Shown piece by piece: positions 47,776 through 60,543 of a stretch of 64,000 nucleotides of DNA. Source of the DNA: Paulownia fortunei (taxonomy: Eukaryota > Streptophyta > Magnoliopsida > Lamiales > Paulowniaceae); contig CM033119.1 of assembly GCA_019321725.1 (NCBI GenBank), positions 16,814,694 to 16,878,693 of the forward strand, in the 5' to 3' direction. The position numbers and the translations under genes are program-made. Numbering within the stretch: position 1 is the first letter of the stretch; every line of letters begins with the position of its first letter. Below the pieces are notes generated by a model, which saw nothing but the letters and a program-made list of their open reading frames with translations, did no database searches and had not been told where the DNA came from.

Positions 47776-49382
47776 TTTAGTAGTATAATCTACAAAATAT
47801 GCACGAAGTAGAAAATGAGTAAACTATGGGAAAAACATATTCATTTAATATAAGGTCTTTAATACTAAATGTCTCCCACTATTTTCTTCGAATTCCATCA
47901 CCCCTAATGGAATTTTTGGGAAATCAAATTTCCTAGTGAGCTTGAGGTCCAATGGAAATATTTCACACCCCAATTTTATAAGCCCATGAAATATTTTTAT
48001 CGGTAGTCAACTCTTTGACGATTGTATCACTATACAACCCTCAAGTTTGTTTTGCCTCACCTCTTCTCATATACCCCAATTTTATGAGTCCATATAGTAC
48101 TAAGTGTCAAACAATATCCATCAAACTTTCGTGTAGATAGAGCATCAAGATGTCCCACGACTCATGGCCAACATAATGACGATTCCATCCCATGAGCATC
48201 TCTATGCTTGGTAAAGGTCACAGCTTTCCAACACAAGACCACCCCACGACTCATGGTCAGTGATCAAGTGCGGTAGCGGTCGTCATATCTCTATCTTTGA
48301 TGGTAAGCATGGAACGATAGGTCTTACCTAACTTGTCCATTTTTGTTTGAAATCGAATTTTCAAAAAATTCTTTTACTTAATTTTAATAAATTAAGTGGG
48401 GTTTAATTTTATCAAAGACCTCATTATAATTTAAATTATGTTGATTATTTAATGCATGACATCATAATATCATTCCACAAGCATAAAAGCATTAAATAAA
48501 ATCCTCAGCATGCATCTAATACATGCTTAAATAAATGGATGATCATGAACCAGTCCTATGCGGTCCATTTGAGCCAAAAATGGACCTAAGGTCAGTATAA
48601 GGGTAATAAAATGGAATATAACCTATTCTATTACATAATTGTATCCCATACAAACATGGGCCTTCTTTTTTTATTCTCCTTCGTCTTCCAAAGAAAAAGA
48701 AAAACCTTATCATCTATTCTACTCTCTTTACAGAAAATAAAATAACTTACATAAATGAAATAGGAGGCTCGCAGACCCCATTTTAAAACCCAAAAATATT
48801 AAATAAAACTAATCACATTGGTCCAATGGCTCATGATCATCCCATATATGCTCATAATTAACATCATATGTAATTATCAAAAATATGTAAATTTACCAAA
48901 TTGTTAAACGCAATTTTTCTTTTAATTTGGTATAATTTTTAATTGCTTAAAAAATAATTTTTCTTTGAAAAACAATTTTTCAGAAATAATTAAAATTAAC
49001 ATTTAATTTTAATATTCCAGAAAATAATAAAAACAAAATAAAAAATAAAAACGGACCCGGAACGACACGACAAGCAGCACCACTGCTGCCCGTTGGGTGC
49101 CCGCGCGCGCAGCCGGGCGCCCAGTGCTCGCTGTCGGGCGTAGGGCACCGGGTAACGGGCGATGACGCCCGCCAGCACCGGGTGACGGGCGCCCGTGGGC
49201 GTGCCTGCGCACCGGCAATTTTTTTTTTTTTCATATTTAAACAATTTAAATAAGCAATTAAAATTATTCTAATTAAAAATTTCTAAAATATGCAAAATCA
49301 AATTTTACATAATTAACATGAATTTAAATAATTTAAAAACATGTATTCATAAATCCAAAATTCACTAAATAAGCGAAACCGT
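47776..49382 (-). other. Copia-B 5' leader
   Basis: 1.6 kb between the primer-binding site and gag, without a credible gene. It is AT-rich except for the GC-rich island at 49056-49218. Confidence 0.7.
49056..49218 (-). other. GC-rich, self-complementary island in the Copia-B leader
   Basis: About 160 bases of very high G+C in an otherwise AT-rich element. GGGCGCCC-type palindromes, CCCGCGCGCGC, and repeated GCACCGGGTAACGGGC / GCACCGGGTGACGGGC words predict strong RNA secondary structure. Short open frames across it are by-products of composition. Confidence 0.8.
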
Positions 49383-49396
49383 GGCTCTGATACAAC
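49383..49396 (-). other. Copia-B primer-binding site (tRNA-iMet)
   Basis: The minus strand reads GTTGTATCAGAGCC directly after the 5' LTR. This is close to TGGTATCAGAGCC, the complement of the initiator tRNA-Met 3' end. Confidence 0.9.
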
Positions 49397-51618
49397 TGTT
49401 GGATTCGCTATAATCGCAGGGGTATACGCAGCAGAAAATTAAATTTTTTATCAAACATAAATTTAACCCATTTGATTCGAAAGCGATTTTAACAATCGCG
49501 CTTATTCAAGTGAATATATAAATAAGTATAAAATCGGATTATACCTTTCGTGCACTCCGATTGTTGTAGGGAATGAAGTAATCAATTGTTTATCATGGAC
49601 TATCAGAACTCGCAGGGATCCAAGTGTCTCCCCTCTATCAGGTCCACGATACGGAAAGCAACACCAATCAAAAGGATTCCCTAGTATCCTTTTAATTATT
49701 TACTAATCTAGAAGCGGAGTATATTTTCAAGAATAATAAAAATTGATTCTTTAAGTTCTTGAAACAATAATATGAAGAAAATAACAAAAAACTGATTTTT
49801 CTTTTCTTTCTTCTCTTTTTTTGAAGAGTAAAAATAGAAGAATTTAAACAAAATATTTTTGCTCAAATTTTTGAATTGTATTATGTAATTTTCATCCCTC
49901 ATATATATAGGGGTGAAAATTTTAATCCTTTTCCAACTCTTGGAAAGTTTTCTATTTTGAACTACTTCAAAATCTTATTTTGGAAGGATTCCAAATCTTC
50001 CAAAAACTCTTCTCTTTTCACTTTTTTATTGTATGTGGACTAATTTGAAACTACATTAATCATTAAAATTGTCTACATACATTGTTGATATTAATTTGAA
50101 CTCTTCAAATAATATCAAGATAGATATATATCATATATATATATATACTATAATTATATTTATACATAAATTAAATCTTAGTGGCTTATTTTATCCTGTA
50201 AAATTGGTCATCATATTTATTTATCTATAAATATGTTAATTAAATAAATCATATTTATATAATTTATTCTCTTCATACTTTAGTGGGCTTCTTAAGTGAT
50301 TCACATTTATTTTGGACTTGGACTAAAAAATTCCTAAATCAATTCAATTGATTCAATCCCAATTTAATCAATCTAATTGATTAATTTAATTTACTCCAAT
50401 TGGGCTTCCTAATCAAATTAGGTCCAATTAAATAATCCAATTACTTAATTGAATAATTTAATTTAACTATTAAATTAAAAAGAACCCTTAATTAATTAAT
50501 TGATCAGTATTAATTAATTAATTTCCAACCGTTGGATAAAATCTAAAATTAAAAATGTTACTTTCCATAAAAATGTGTGACCCTCTTAGGTTCACTACTA
50601 AGCTAGTAGTGGGTTTGCAACATTTGCAACTTATGAATAACAATTATTCTAATTAATTAATCCAATTAATTAATTAATCAACTCCTTAATTCCAAAAACC
50701 TCACTATCCATGAAAACACCTAGCACGTAATCATGGAAAACTAGTTTTAGGTGAAATATCGAGTAAACCTATTTCAATTGCGAGTACCATATACGTACGG
50801 TCCTTTCGACAGCTAATCTCCTGATTGAATCTAAGGCATGGATTATAAGTCGAAACCCTAAATGATTCAATTGCTATGATCCCATTTTAAGTTCCAATGA
50901 TTCTTGATGAATCACAATTCATTTTGCTTTGGCCAAGGTCTTTGAATCACGAATTATGAAAACACAGGAGATTCTCTTGTTTAAAAAGACAAGTATCGAA
51001 TTCTATGTTGGCCACTGACAAACCTCCATGCACACCAGTGCAACACCCAACATACCCCCTTTGTGATTATCAAGCAATCAGAAGATATATCAAAGTGCTG
51101 CAGGATGCACACAAAGCTACCATCGTGCCTCAAGTCTGAAGACTAGTCGTGTACTATCGCAACACAGAAATTCTTATTTCAACGGGCAAAGCCTCCAACT
51201 AAGAATTTCTTGCGGGCCATATTCGGTGTACTTGTTTCCTAACAAGCACCCACATACATGCACTTACGTCTCTATGCTAATGCCAATGGAATGTGACATC
51301 CTTGTCTCATGAGCATACATTATATGTACGAGTCTTATTGAGCTATTTGATGTCCCATCTCAAAAAGCTCTCGACTCGGAACTTATTTAAGACCAAAGCT
51401 TTAGAGGCATGTTTCATGATCGCCATCATTTGTGCAACCATGCCCCGTAGCTAAATTTGGTCTAAGGACTTTATCTAATGTGCAGAAATAAAAAATGCAA
51501 GACATAAGATAAAGAAAATGCCTTTTTATTAATATGATTCCCAATAAGATTGTCTTTACAAAAGCAAAAGAGTATAATACACCAATCCAATTGGGGCATT
51601 GGGCATCCTACTCTAACA
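49397..51618 (-). mobile_element. Copia-B 5' LTR (right)
   Basis: 2222 bases, colinear with 41641-43858 throughout. Followed by the target duplication AAATC. Confidence 0.95.
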
Positions 51619-53279
51619 AAATCTTCCTGGAATTTTTCAGTAGGCAGATCCCCTTGAGTTTCAACGGTAGGCTCAACAGATGGTGCAATCATTCGAGGGA
51701 TCAATTTCCTGTTATTCAACAAGTGGTTGAACTTCTAACTCTGTTTCTACACTCGGTGCAATAGGGGTTTGAACACCTGTTGTTTTAGTAGAGACCCAAC
51801 TAGAGTCTGAAGTGAAGTGTCGCCAACTAGTTCTTCAACTTGAGAGGTTGATCTCTTCTTCACTGGTCCTTCTAAATCAACATCTTTCTAGTGATTTACT
51901 ATGGTTTGAGCATAAATGATTATGGGTGCCTAATAAAAATTATTAAAATAGGCTATGGTTCACCCTCAAATTCAGATTAGACTTTTGTCGTCTTTGCTTC
52001 CATCCCTTTTGAACTTGATCCAGCCTCCTTTCTCTTTCTTGCCCTAATATTCTTCTTCATTTCAATGAGTGTCACATTTCTTGTTGTGACCTTTTCTAAT
52101 CTGTGAATTCAAGACACAAGAAACCATCCAAAAAGGACAAAAAAAGTGAAGAAGAAGAAAAAGGATATGGGGCTGATGAAAAACTAGGGGACAAATATTT
52201 AATATTGAATCATGTAAATGAACACATTAAACCTCAATAAATAACCTACCTAAAAAGAGATAATTATCAACTTTCTCCCCAAATATGAAGATTATCTCTT
52301 AGAAATTGCAAAAACCAATAAACATAAGCTTTATCACATTATTTTAGGAATTAATAGAAAATAAAACATGATAAGAGACGTGTTGCAACATGGTAGGCCA
52401 GACCTGTTACCATATTAATCCAAGAGTAATTGATATACTTAAATCAAGCAAAATGTTTTAAAATATGCCTAACTAGTAATTCTAGAGAAAGAGCACAATC
52501 TGCATCTTCCCAAAGTAAAGCCCTAATATAAAATGATGTACTCACAATCAAATTCAAATCCCAAAATTGTAGGAATTGAGTGATATATGCAAATGCAAAT
52601 TGACAATAATAAGATAAGATTTCAATACATCAAATATCTAATATTTCAATAAGGAAATTTTGATTCAACCATTTTTGAAATTCAACTCTATTCATCACAT
52701 TAGATTTTCATTCCTTATTAAATACTACAACACTCATTTTATTATTATTATTTAAGCATACTCAAGAGAGATGTTTTTGTTCATGTTTAAATATATCTAG
52801 ATAACATGATATTTTAACTAGTCGGTAGCTTTCACTCTAGACCTGGAGTAACTCTTTTAATATGGTAGATTGTCTTCTACATATTTGTGATACATAGGCT
52901 CCAATTACTCAAGTATAGCTCCATGTCATAGGGTAGGAAGTTTTTTCCGTCAAAGGCCTTCATGTTCTCAAAATTACAACCAATTTGGAAGTGTATCAAA
53001 ATGAATTTTCAAATTTAAAGTCAAAAAATAATCAAATCTATATTTCCAATTTGAAATATCAGAATATGAAATATCAAAAATTGAATATATGACACAATTA
53101 TATAGTATGCATAATGCAAAACTTATAATGAAATATATGAATTCCTATCTGACTTGTGTCAAAACCTATGTTTTAACATATGATAATGCAGTGTTGCAAC
53201 AGTGAGTGTTTAACCATAAATTCCCTATGTGCAACACCATATTAGACATATTACAGAACACACACATCTAAGAACTTTC
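51619..53279 (-). pseudogene. Post-pol region of the SIRE-like element, part 2
   Basis: The minus strand continues the region interrupted at 41640. Readable pieces include VTTRNVTLIEMKKNIRARKR near 52020-52095 and GVQTPIAPSVETELEVQPL near 51730-51780, with many stops. The rest (52100-53279) is AT-rich without a recognisable protein. Confidence 0.4.
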
Positions 53280-54160
53280 TTAATGCATAAAAACATTGTG
53301 CATTGCCTTGGTGAATAGGTCAACAAGTTGGCTCTCCATTGCAACATTATCAATTATCACAATTTTATTTTCAACCATCCCCCTAATAAAGTACAACATT
53401 TGGATGAAAAATTCATGTGCTATGACAAGCTTATCACAATAATTAACAAAAATAGCATTTTTAAATTTTTTACCATGATGAATTCCAATTGTTTTTTCAA
53501 TATTGTAATTTTCTTCAGTTTTCAAATTAGCACATATATTTCTGAACACAATGAATGTATTTGATTTTTCTCTTTTAAACTCAATCCATGCAAAACCTTG
53601 ATACATCAGACACACAAGCAAATACAAACCTTTTTCCTTCAACACTTTCTACTTGTGTTAGCCCTATGAGGTTAATAGGGAGACTTTCAAGGTTTCGTGT
53701 TGAATTGTCATGTTGTAATATCTTGGGCGACATTCACTTCTGGTGCTAGTTTCCATCATTGTTAAACGTCATATTATAACATGTCTCTCTATGTTTCAAC
53801 ATATAACAGTTATCAGATTATCTCGACCCTGTCAAAACACACTTATCAGTCGCATCAAACACTTGACAAATGTCTTTAGTGAATTTAACAAATAAATTTT
53901 GATCACAAAATTGACTAATACTTATCAAATTAGCTTTAAGATCCTCAACATACAAGACATTATTCAACTTTGGAAGACCATCTACATTAAGTGTTCATTT
54001 TCCAAGAATTCTACCCTTAACACCATCCCCAAAAGTGATATATTCTTCTTTCATGATTTTATAGTTTGTCAAATTCCCTCTATCAATTGTCATATATTTA
54101 GAACATCCACCATTAAGGTACCAAGATTCACCAGTGTTAGCTTTCAATGATGTCCATGCC
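53280..54160 (-). pseudogene. SIRE-like protease and integrase fused to RNase H end
   Basis: Minus strand. The protease region near 54120 reads SWYLNGGCSKYMT, with the catalytic Asp of the usual D-S-G replaced by Asn-Gly-Gly. GDGVKGRILGKWTLNV and DLKANLISISQFCDQN follow. The integrase core fragment near 53440-53600 is CANLKTEENYNIEKT, HHGKKFKNAIF, CDKLVIAHEF. It then jumps directly to the RNase H C-terminus (FIRGMVENKIVIIDNVA, SQLVDLFTKAM) at 53280-53400. The whole RT domain is missing, so an internal deletion joined the two. Confidence 0.85.
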
Positions 54161-57100
54161 ACATGACACCTAAGATTAGATTTTCTTATCCAAATTCTAC
54201 GTTCAGTTTATTTTTTAAGTCAATCTTAATCTTTGGAGTCTATATTGGTCCATGTTTTGATCCATGTTGCAACATGCCAGAAAATGATGTTCGAAAATGT
54301 ATTTCATTTTTCAAAGCCTTTTTGTATTTAAAGCACTTAGGACGAATATGACCAGGAATATTGCAAAAATGATAGATAGGTACAAACCTTTTAGGACAAT
54401 ATCTTTGGAAGGTTGTTTCTTACCAAAATTCATGAATGAATAAGGCACATTTGTATATTTGACAAATTTTATTTTTCTATTGGGATCAGCTTTTGAGGTT
54501 GATCTCTCACCAATATAGCCTATACCTTAATTACCTCATCCCACTCTCCTGCATGAAAGAATTTTATCTAGTTTAGCTTTTTCAGAGTTCATCTTTGATA
54601 ATGAGTTATGTGTAATTTCCAATTCAGCTATGATCGTATTGAGCTTTTTCTCCTTTTTTGTGATGGGAAGTTCACACTGTTTTACCTCATGTTCCAACAT
54701 ATCCTTTTGAAGAGTCAGTTCCACAACTTGTGTTTTGATGAGTGAATTTTATACTCATTAATTGAGTGTCATTTGCTTAATTTTTTGATTAGTTTTTGAG
54801 TATTTATATTAATTTTTATGCATTTAGTTTCAAATATTATAGGTAATAGCAAAATGAGAAAAAAACAGAAAGCTTGATTAAAATTTAGTATAATCTATTT
54901 TTTGGTGCTATTGAGGGCAATGTTTGTATTTCAATCATAACTTTTTGCTCCAATATCATTTTGAATTATTTCTTGAACTATTAGAAATCCAAATGGATAG
55001 GTATATAATGTTATGTTTACCATGAAATCCAAGTCTTTCTATTTCAATGAGAAAAATCGAGTTAAATAGTATACACTTGACTTAACATTTTTGGTATGAC
55101 ACATATTGATATTTTAGATATAACTCCCTCCACATATATCATATTAAGCTCAATTATGAAGATATAGAAAGCTAAGACATAGTTCTATAATTTACATGAA
55201 GACATGAAAATCCAATTTTGCCTTGAAAGTGGTGAAAAATTAGTTGAAAGAAGGTATAGGTGCTGCAAACACAAATTTTGGGCAGCAGGTGCAGCGCCTA
55301 GGCGCTGCCGAGCGGACAACTAAGGGGAAAATTATCATTTTTTCCTCTTTAGGGCATCTAAATCTGATTTTTAAGATCCCAAGAGCCTTCATTTCAAATT
55401 TGGAGAGAGAGAAAGAAGGGAGAAGAGTGATAACAAGCCAAGAAACAAGAAGGAGAGGAAAAGAAGAGGAGAATTCTTCCATGATTTGTGAAGAAGACAT
55501 CAACAAATGAAGAAATTCATCATCCTTCTAGTTTCATATCATTATTGAATGTTGTTAATTTGTATTTTATTTTCATCATAAATTAATTTTTTTTTCTAGG
55601 GTTGTGATGTAATCTAATTATGATGTTTTGAATATTTGTATGAATTCAATTCTCAATTTATATTTAAGTTGAGTTTTGTACATTGTTCTTATTGCTTTTA
55701 ATTACTTGGCCACTAATTGAATGATTTGCTAATCATATTAACTCGAGATGTGATATATGTGTCTAGTTCTATATGTAGAAAATCATAAATTACATGTGAG
55801 ATAGGAATATACTTAAATAATTTGTGTAGTCTTGTTGGAGATCCATAAAACTTAATGAATTGTTGATTGTTGTAATTCATATAGGAATATAGTGGGTTAG
55901 CAATTGATGATATTTTCATTAAACATTGAGAGAGGTTAGTGGATAATTTAGGGATTCTTGACTATCCCTTGGAAATTAAATTGAGATTGATGAAATAAAT
56001 TATTCAATTCGAATTAATTATAGTGAAGTCATAATCCTAAACTTTTAGTTATTGAATTTCATCATTAGTTGATTTTGATTATCTATTTAGTCTAGTTAGA
56101 TTTTGTTACTAATCATAAACATCAACATTGACTTTCATTTATTCAAATAAAATTAGAGTTAACATAATTTCGGTAATTAATAATTCAACAATCCTCGTGG
56201 GAACGATAATTTATTCATTACTTTATTACTTGTATATGATAATGTGCACTTGCGTTCACGAATTTTCATAACATGTTTCCAATGACTTATTGATTTTACA
56301 AACCTCAAGCCATTTTTGGAACATCTTATTGTAAATCAACTGGATATCTTCAAAACTAGGTTCTTCATTATAACGGCTATAATCAGAGTTAATGCAACTT
56401 AAATCAATCTGAGAAACTTTAACCTTACCATGTTGTAACAGAACCAACAACAATATTAGATGATGTTGCAACATGATCAGTAACATAGCAGAACTCATTT
56501 TAGATTTTGCTCGTATCAGTCCTAGAGCTGTAAGCTACATTGTTGGTGAGATGTTCCTCTTCCTCTTCTTAACTTCCATCAGATTCATCATCACCCTAGG
56601 TGCTATTGAATTGTTTTTCCATTTTTTTGAGAATATTGGCACATTCGGATTGAATATGTCCAAATTCTTCCACTTATGGCATTAGATCCTCTTGTATTTC
56701 CTATCATTAGAAGAAAAAAAGGATTAGCAACACTTATAAACTTAGGAGGGTTAGAAGTCTTACCAGGTACAAAACTCTAGTACTTTTTGCTCATTTGCTT
56801 GAGGAATTTTCTGAAATTTTTAGAAAGTAAGGCAAGAGCTTCATCACTGTCATCAACTTCCTCTGTTGGATGTGATGTTTGAACATCAGCTTGCAACACG
56901 ACTACTTTTTCCCTTTTATTTTTTTTTGGATTTATTTTAAACATCTGCAATGATCCAATCAGTTCATCCAACCTCATTTTGGTGATATCATATACTTCCT
57001 CAATTGCGATAACTTTGTACGCAAACCTCTCGGGTAACGACCTTAGAGTTTTTCTTACAAGTTTTTTATCCGAGTATTTTTATCCAAGGGCATAGGCTTC

Positions 57101-57644
57101 ATTAGCGATATCACACAATTTTCCATTAAAGTCGGCTATTGTTTCACTTTCAAGCATTCAGAGGTCCTCAAATCTTAAAGCAAACATTTGTAATTTTGAC
57201 ATTCTTACCGATGCAGTTCCTTCATATGCCACTTGTAGAATATCCCACATCTTCTTAGCTAGCTGATTCACAAGTTTAAATTAGTTTAAATTGATCAATA
57301 TTAACAGTACTAAAAATGGCATTTAGGGCAACACTAAAAATGGTATTTAGGGCTTTGGAGTTATCATTGGCCAGTCGGTCCTCATCGGTTGTCCACTTGT
57401 CTTCAGGTTTGAAAATTACGTTTTTGCTTGCATCCTCAATGGTAGGATGTTTTCATCCGTTCACAATAGATTTCTAAGCCTTTTCATCTAAGGATTTAAT
57501 GAATGCTCATATCCTACCTTTCCAGTAGGCATAGTTTGATTTATCCAATAATGGAGGGGGGTCGTGAAACTGAAGCTCATTTTCGTAAGTGGTCCATTCC
57601 TACAATAGATAAATCCCAAAATCACATGAAGTTAGTTTAGTGAC
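54161..57644 (-). pseudogene. SIRE-like gag, disrupted
   Basis: Minus strand from about 57640. Words in order: a degenerate start (LRKMSFSFTTPLHYW), KLQMFALRFEDL near 57160-57200, MRLDELIGSLQMFKINPKKN at 56777-56977 with DSDEALALLSKNFRKFLKQM, YNKMFQKWLEVCKINKSLE at 56290-56340, the coiled-coil MELTLQKDMLEHEVKQ to MNSEKAKLDKIL at 54536-54724, and a knuckle-like GHIRPKCFKYKKAL near 54310-54355. A solo LTR interrupts it between 54735 and 56274, and there are several point stops. The long gag with a coiled coil is typical of SIRE/Maximus Copia elements. Confidence 0.85.
54736..56273 (+). mobile_element. Solo LTR, Gypsy-type, with intact TGTTT target duplication
   Basis: 1538 bases beginning TGATGAGTGAATTTTATAC and ending GAATTTTCATAACA. 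Target duplications TGTTT lie at 54731-54735 and 56274-56278. Removing it restores the gag reading text (KINKSLET, then QVVELTLQKD on the minus strand). It resembles the LTRs of Athila/Tat Gypsy elements in its start and in GTGGGAACGATAA near the end, but differs from the Gypsy LTR at 28677. No internal domain is left. Confidence 0.92.
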
Positions 57645-57661
57645 CTGCTCTTGATACCAAT
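57645..57661 (-). other. SIRE-like primer-binding site
   Basis: The minus strand reads TTGGTATCAAGAGCAGG next to the LTR end ATTCTTTCA, a tRNA-Met-type primer-binding site. Confidence 0.88.
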
Positions 57662-58581
57662 TGAAAGAATCTGTTGTTATATTAAAATTAATTATTCAGA
57701 TTTGTATGTTCAAGTTGATGTTGTAACATACCATTAAATATGTAGTGGCATATATTACCGTTAGTCATTTCCAAAAACTTGTGTTCAATTTAAGGTTGCA
57801 TCATAAGATTAAACGCAACAAAAAAGTAAAAAGTTGACTAGCTAATTTTTAACGTGCTTCAAGTACAAAAGTACTCTACATGCATGAGGCCACGCCCAGA
57901 GAAGAAAGCAATCCACTATTAGAAAATAATTTACACAATACAAATATAGGACTTATAAATAAATTAAAGACTCCATCTTTATTTGATGACGTCTTGTATT
58001 GATCATCGATAGCTAGACTTGTTTGTGAGCTTCACTCGACTTGAACTACTTTGTTGAACTCCTTTTAACGTTGACCTCCATCAAGTAGCAGTGCGTCTTC
58101 CTAGAAGACTTCACCTCCTTCTACTTAAAGGATGTTGAATGCGGATGTTGCAATATGGTTTGCAACGTAGACCAAACTCTCGTTTTTGCCTTGGAGTAAA
58201 AATCTGCTCTTATGATTTTAATCTCTAAAAGTCGCAATGAAAATAATGCCACAAACAATCGACATAAATAGAAAAGCTTATAGAATTATCTTTTGATAAA
58301 TCAAGATATTACAAGATAATTTTCCTTCAACAAAAAGATTTTCAAGATATGATTCACTGAATCTTGGGCTTATCAAGATATTACAAGATAATCTTTTTTC
58401 TTAACAAAAAGATCTTCAAAATATGATAATCAAAATATTTGACTTTTCACTTTTTCTTTCAAATCTGCAAGAATATACACAAATGAAATAAGGTAAGTCC
58501 ATATAAAATAAATCAATCAACTAAATAAATGAGTTTTTGGCCAAATTGCCAATTAACATGTATCTCACAAGATACGTAACA
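57662..58581 (-). mobile_element. SIRE-like 5' LTR (right, complete)
   Basis: 920 bases. Read on the minus strand it starts TGTTACGTATCTTG and ends GATTCTTTCA. Followed on the plus strand by GTATG, against GCATG before the left LTR. Confidence 0.85.
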
Positions 58582-59319
58582 GTATGCAATACTACAATTG
58601 ATTATTAATATTGATTGATACTAACTAAAATGTAATTGCAGGCTTAATTAATTTCTTAAATGCCATATTTTCTCTACTCAGAAATATCAATTGCAGTACC
58701 CAACAATTGCTTTCCAAATTAATGACTTGCTTTCAATAACGTGCTTGGAGTATGTACATTTATTTTTTCATTTTTTTTCCTCACTTTTCATGATTTAAAT
58801 TAAACATTTTAAGTTGCATTTCCTTAGTTTCTAAAGTTCTTTTAAGAAAGAGTTATGTTCGATTGAACGAAGACTTTTACTAATGTCACGATAAATATTT
58901 GATTGCCAAAAGGGCAACTGACTTATATATAAAGTGAAATAAAGGAATGAAGATTTTTGTATATTACATGCACTTTGTATTATAATATAAAAGAATATCT
59001 AATTATTTTTTGAAATTCTATACACTTGTGCTTTCATGATAGCATAGAATGTGACAAGTAATTGCTTCGAAAATAAATTTCTAATTTTATAACATGGCAA
59101 CCTTGGGAGATTTTGAACCACATTGACAAACAAATTCAAAGAGAAGAATATGAAGTGTAAATTTTTTGAGAATGATAGTTTTTATATAATGAACAATGTG
59201 GTAACAAGTTCACAAAAGTGAGATACGCACCCACATGTTAGATAGAACTTGAATTCAAGACCTTCTATCTAACATGAAACTCTATGAATATTTTTATCCA
59301 TTTCTGTTATTTATACCAT
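58582..59319. other. Intergenic AT-rich DNA with one palindrome
   Basis: No gene. The only structure noticed is the hairpin at 59234-59276. Confidence 0.45.
59234..59276. repeat. 43-base near-perfect palindrome
   Basis: The arms CATGTTAGATAGAA and TTCTATCTAACATG are exact reverse complements. The centre contains a second palindrome, CTTGAATTCAAG. It could be an excision scar or a tiny foldback. Confidence 0.85.
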
Positions 59320-60150
59320 GATATTAAAAACATGCTACATAAATATCTCTTCACCATTAAATTACATACCCTACAATTCAGTGGAAAAATCCACAATATT
59401 TGAACATAATTTTAATTCATTTTTTTTAATATACCCTTAAGCTGTATGCAACCAAAAACCTTGAGCAGAAAAAACCAAAAATGTAGAAATAACAACACAT
59501 TGAACATTCAATATTGTTGCCACCACCCACACATAATACCTTTACATATATATTATATATATAGCAAGTACTCGAATTTAAATTCAAGCTTGGAACCTGT
59601 ATCAACTATAGGCCTTTGCCTTCCAATTTTGGAGAAGTTCTGCTTAAAATTCAGTTTGATAGAATTGAAGTTAATTATAAGTTTATTTATGCTATTCAAA
59701 TAAATTATAGGATAAGTGAATTTATACTTATTATATATAATTATTCATACTCTTTTCTATTTTAAGGAAAACACTTAATTATAAAACAAGTACTATAATC
59801 TTGTCACATGATTGATTGGATTCAACCAAAATGAATCTCTTTTCATTCCAAATTTTTTTTGTGGTTTCCAAAAGTCCCATAATGTAATATTATTAATTAT
59901 AGCATCAATGTGAACAAAAATTTATGTCAGGATGAATCTGTTAACTCCTACAAATGAGCTTTAGGTATTTGGATTTGATACACGAACAAAATTGTTAAAA
60001 AAATCTAGGCTCGATTTACAGCACAAATATATCAGAAATATTAAAAGTATGCTACGTAGATAGCTCTTCACCATTAATATACATATCCTACAATTCAATG
60101 TACATATCTCTTGGGCCATTAGTTTTCTTTTTTCACAACCTCATAATAAG
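59320..60150 (+). repeat. 716-base tandem repeat: copy 1 and start of copy 2
   Basis: The unit starts ATATTAAAAACATGCTACAT at 59320 and recurs at about 60036 and at 63720, with CTCTTCACCATTAA following each time. Copy 1 holds a block (AATAACAACACATTGAACAT, then AATTTAAATTCAAGCTTGGA) shared with the region upstream of peptide copy 4. No peptide gene follows it. The middle copy is split by Copia insertions. Confidence 0.8.
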
Positions 60151-60543
60151 TGATGAAAATTTATCACTCAAATATTACTATAAGAGATAATACTCAAATT
60201 ATTTAATTTTAATATAACTTCACTTTTAACAAATTTTTCAAATATTTTTTAAAACTGTTTTTTGAAGCTTTGCTTCCTAATCACTCTTATTTTTCTCTCT
60301 TTTGTTTGATTTTTTAACACTCCAAATGAAAACTCTATTTATACTAAGTTCCAACAAATCTTTACCATTAAATAAACAAACAACTTAAAATTACAACTAT
60401 ACATTTATCAACTAAATTATCACATAATTTGTAATAATCTCACTAGCATTACCTACCTTACCTAAAATTAGAAACTTCTAAAATTTGGGCTAATATGGGT
60501 TGGATTAAGATTTGGGCTTGAAACAAGTTTATTTTCAATACTC
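60151..60543 (-). mobile_element. 3' LTR of truncated Copia-D
   Basis: 393 bases, homologous to 62874-63265. A purine tract (minus strand AAAGGAGA) lies at about 60543-60552, where the polypurine tract of a minus-strand element should be. Confidence 0.85.

Larger units (their letters stand above)
41641..51618 (-). mobile_element. Copia-B, 9978 bp LTR retrotransposon
   Basis: Complete boundaries. The 5-base target duplication AAATC lies at 41636-41640 and 51619-51623. Both LTRs begin TGTTGG and end CTCTAACA in plus orientation. The element is read on the minus strand, with order 5' LTR, primer-binding site, long leader, gag, protease, integrase, RT, RNase H (Ty1/copia order), polypurine tract, 3' LTR. 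It is inserted into the env-like region of the SIRE-like element. Its pol frame has several stops. Confidence 0.95.

Noticed and set aside
48980..49244. Three overlapping Arg/Pro-rich open stretches
   Set aside because: They come from the GC-rich leader island of Copia-B and are open in all three frames because of base composition.
55240..55510. 88-residue open stretches on both strands
   Set aside because: They lie within the solo LTR. No protein family signal.
59446..59703. 85-residue open stretch
   Set aside because: It lies in the tandem repeat, is not kept open in the other copies, and reads as AT-rich noise.
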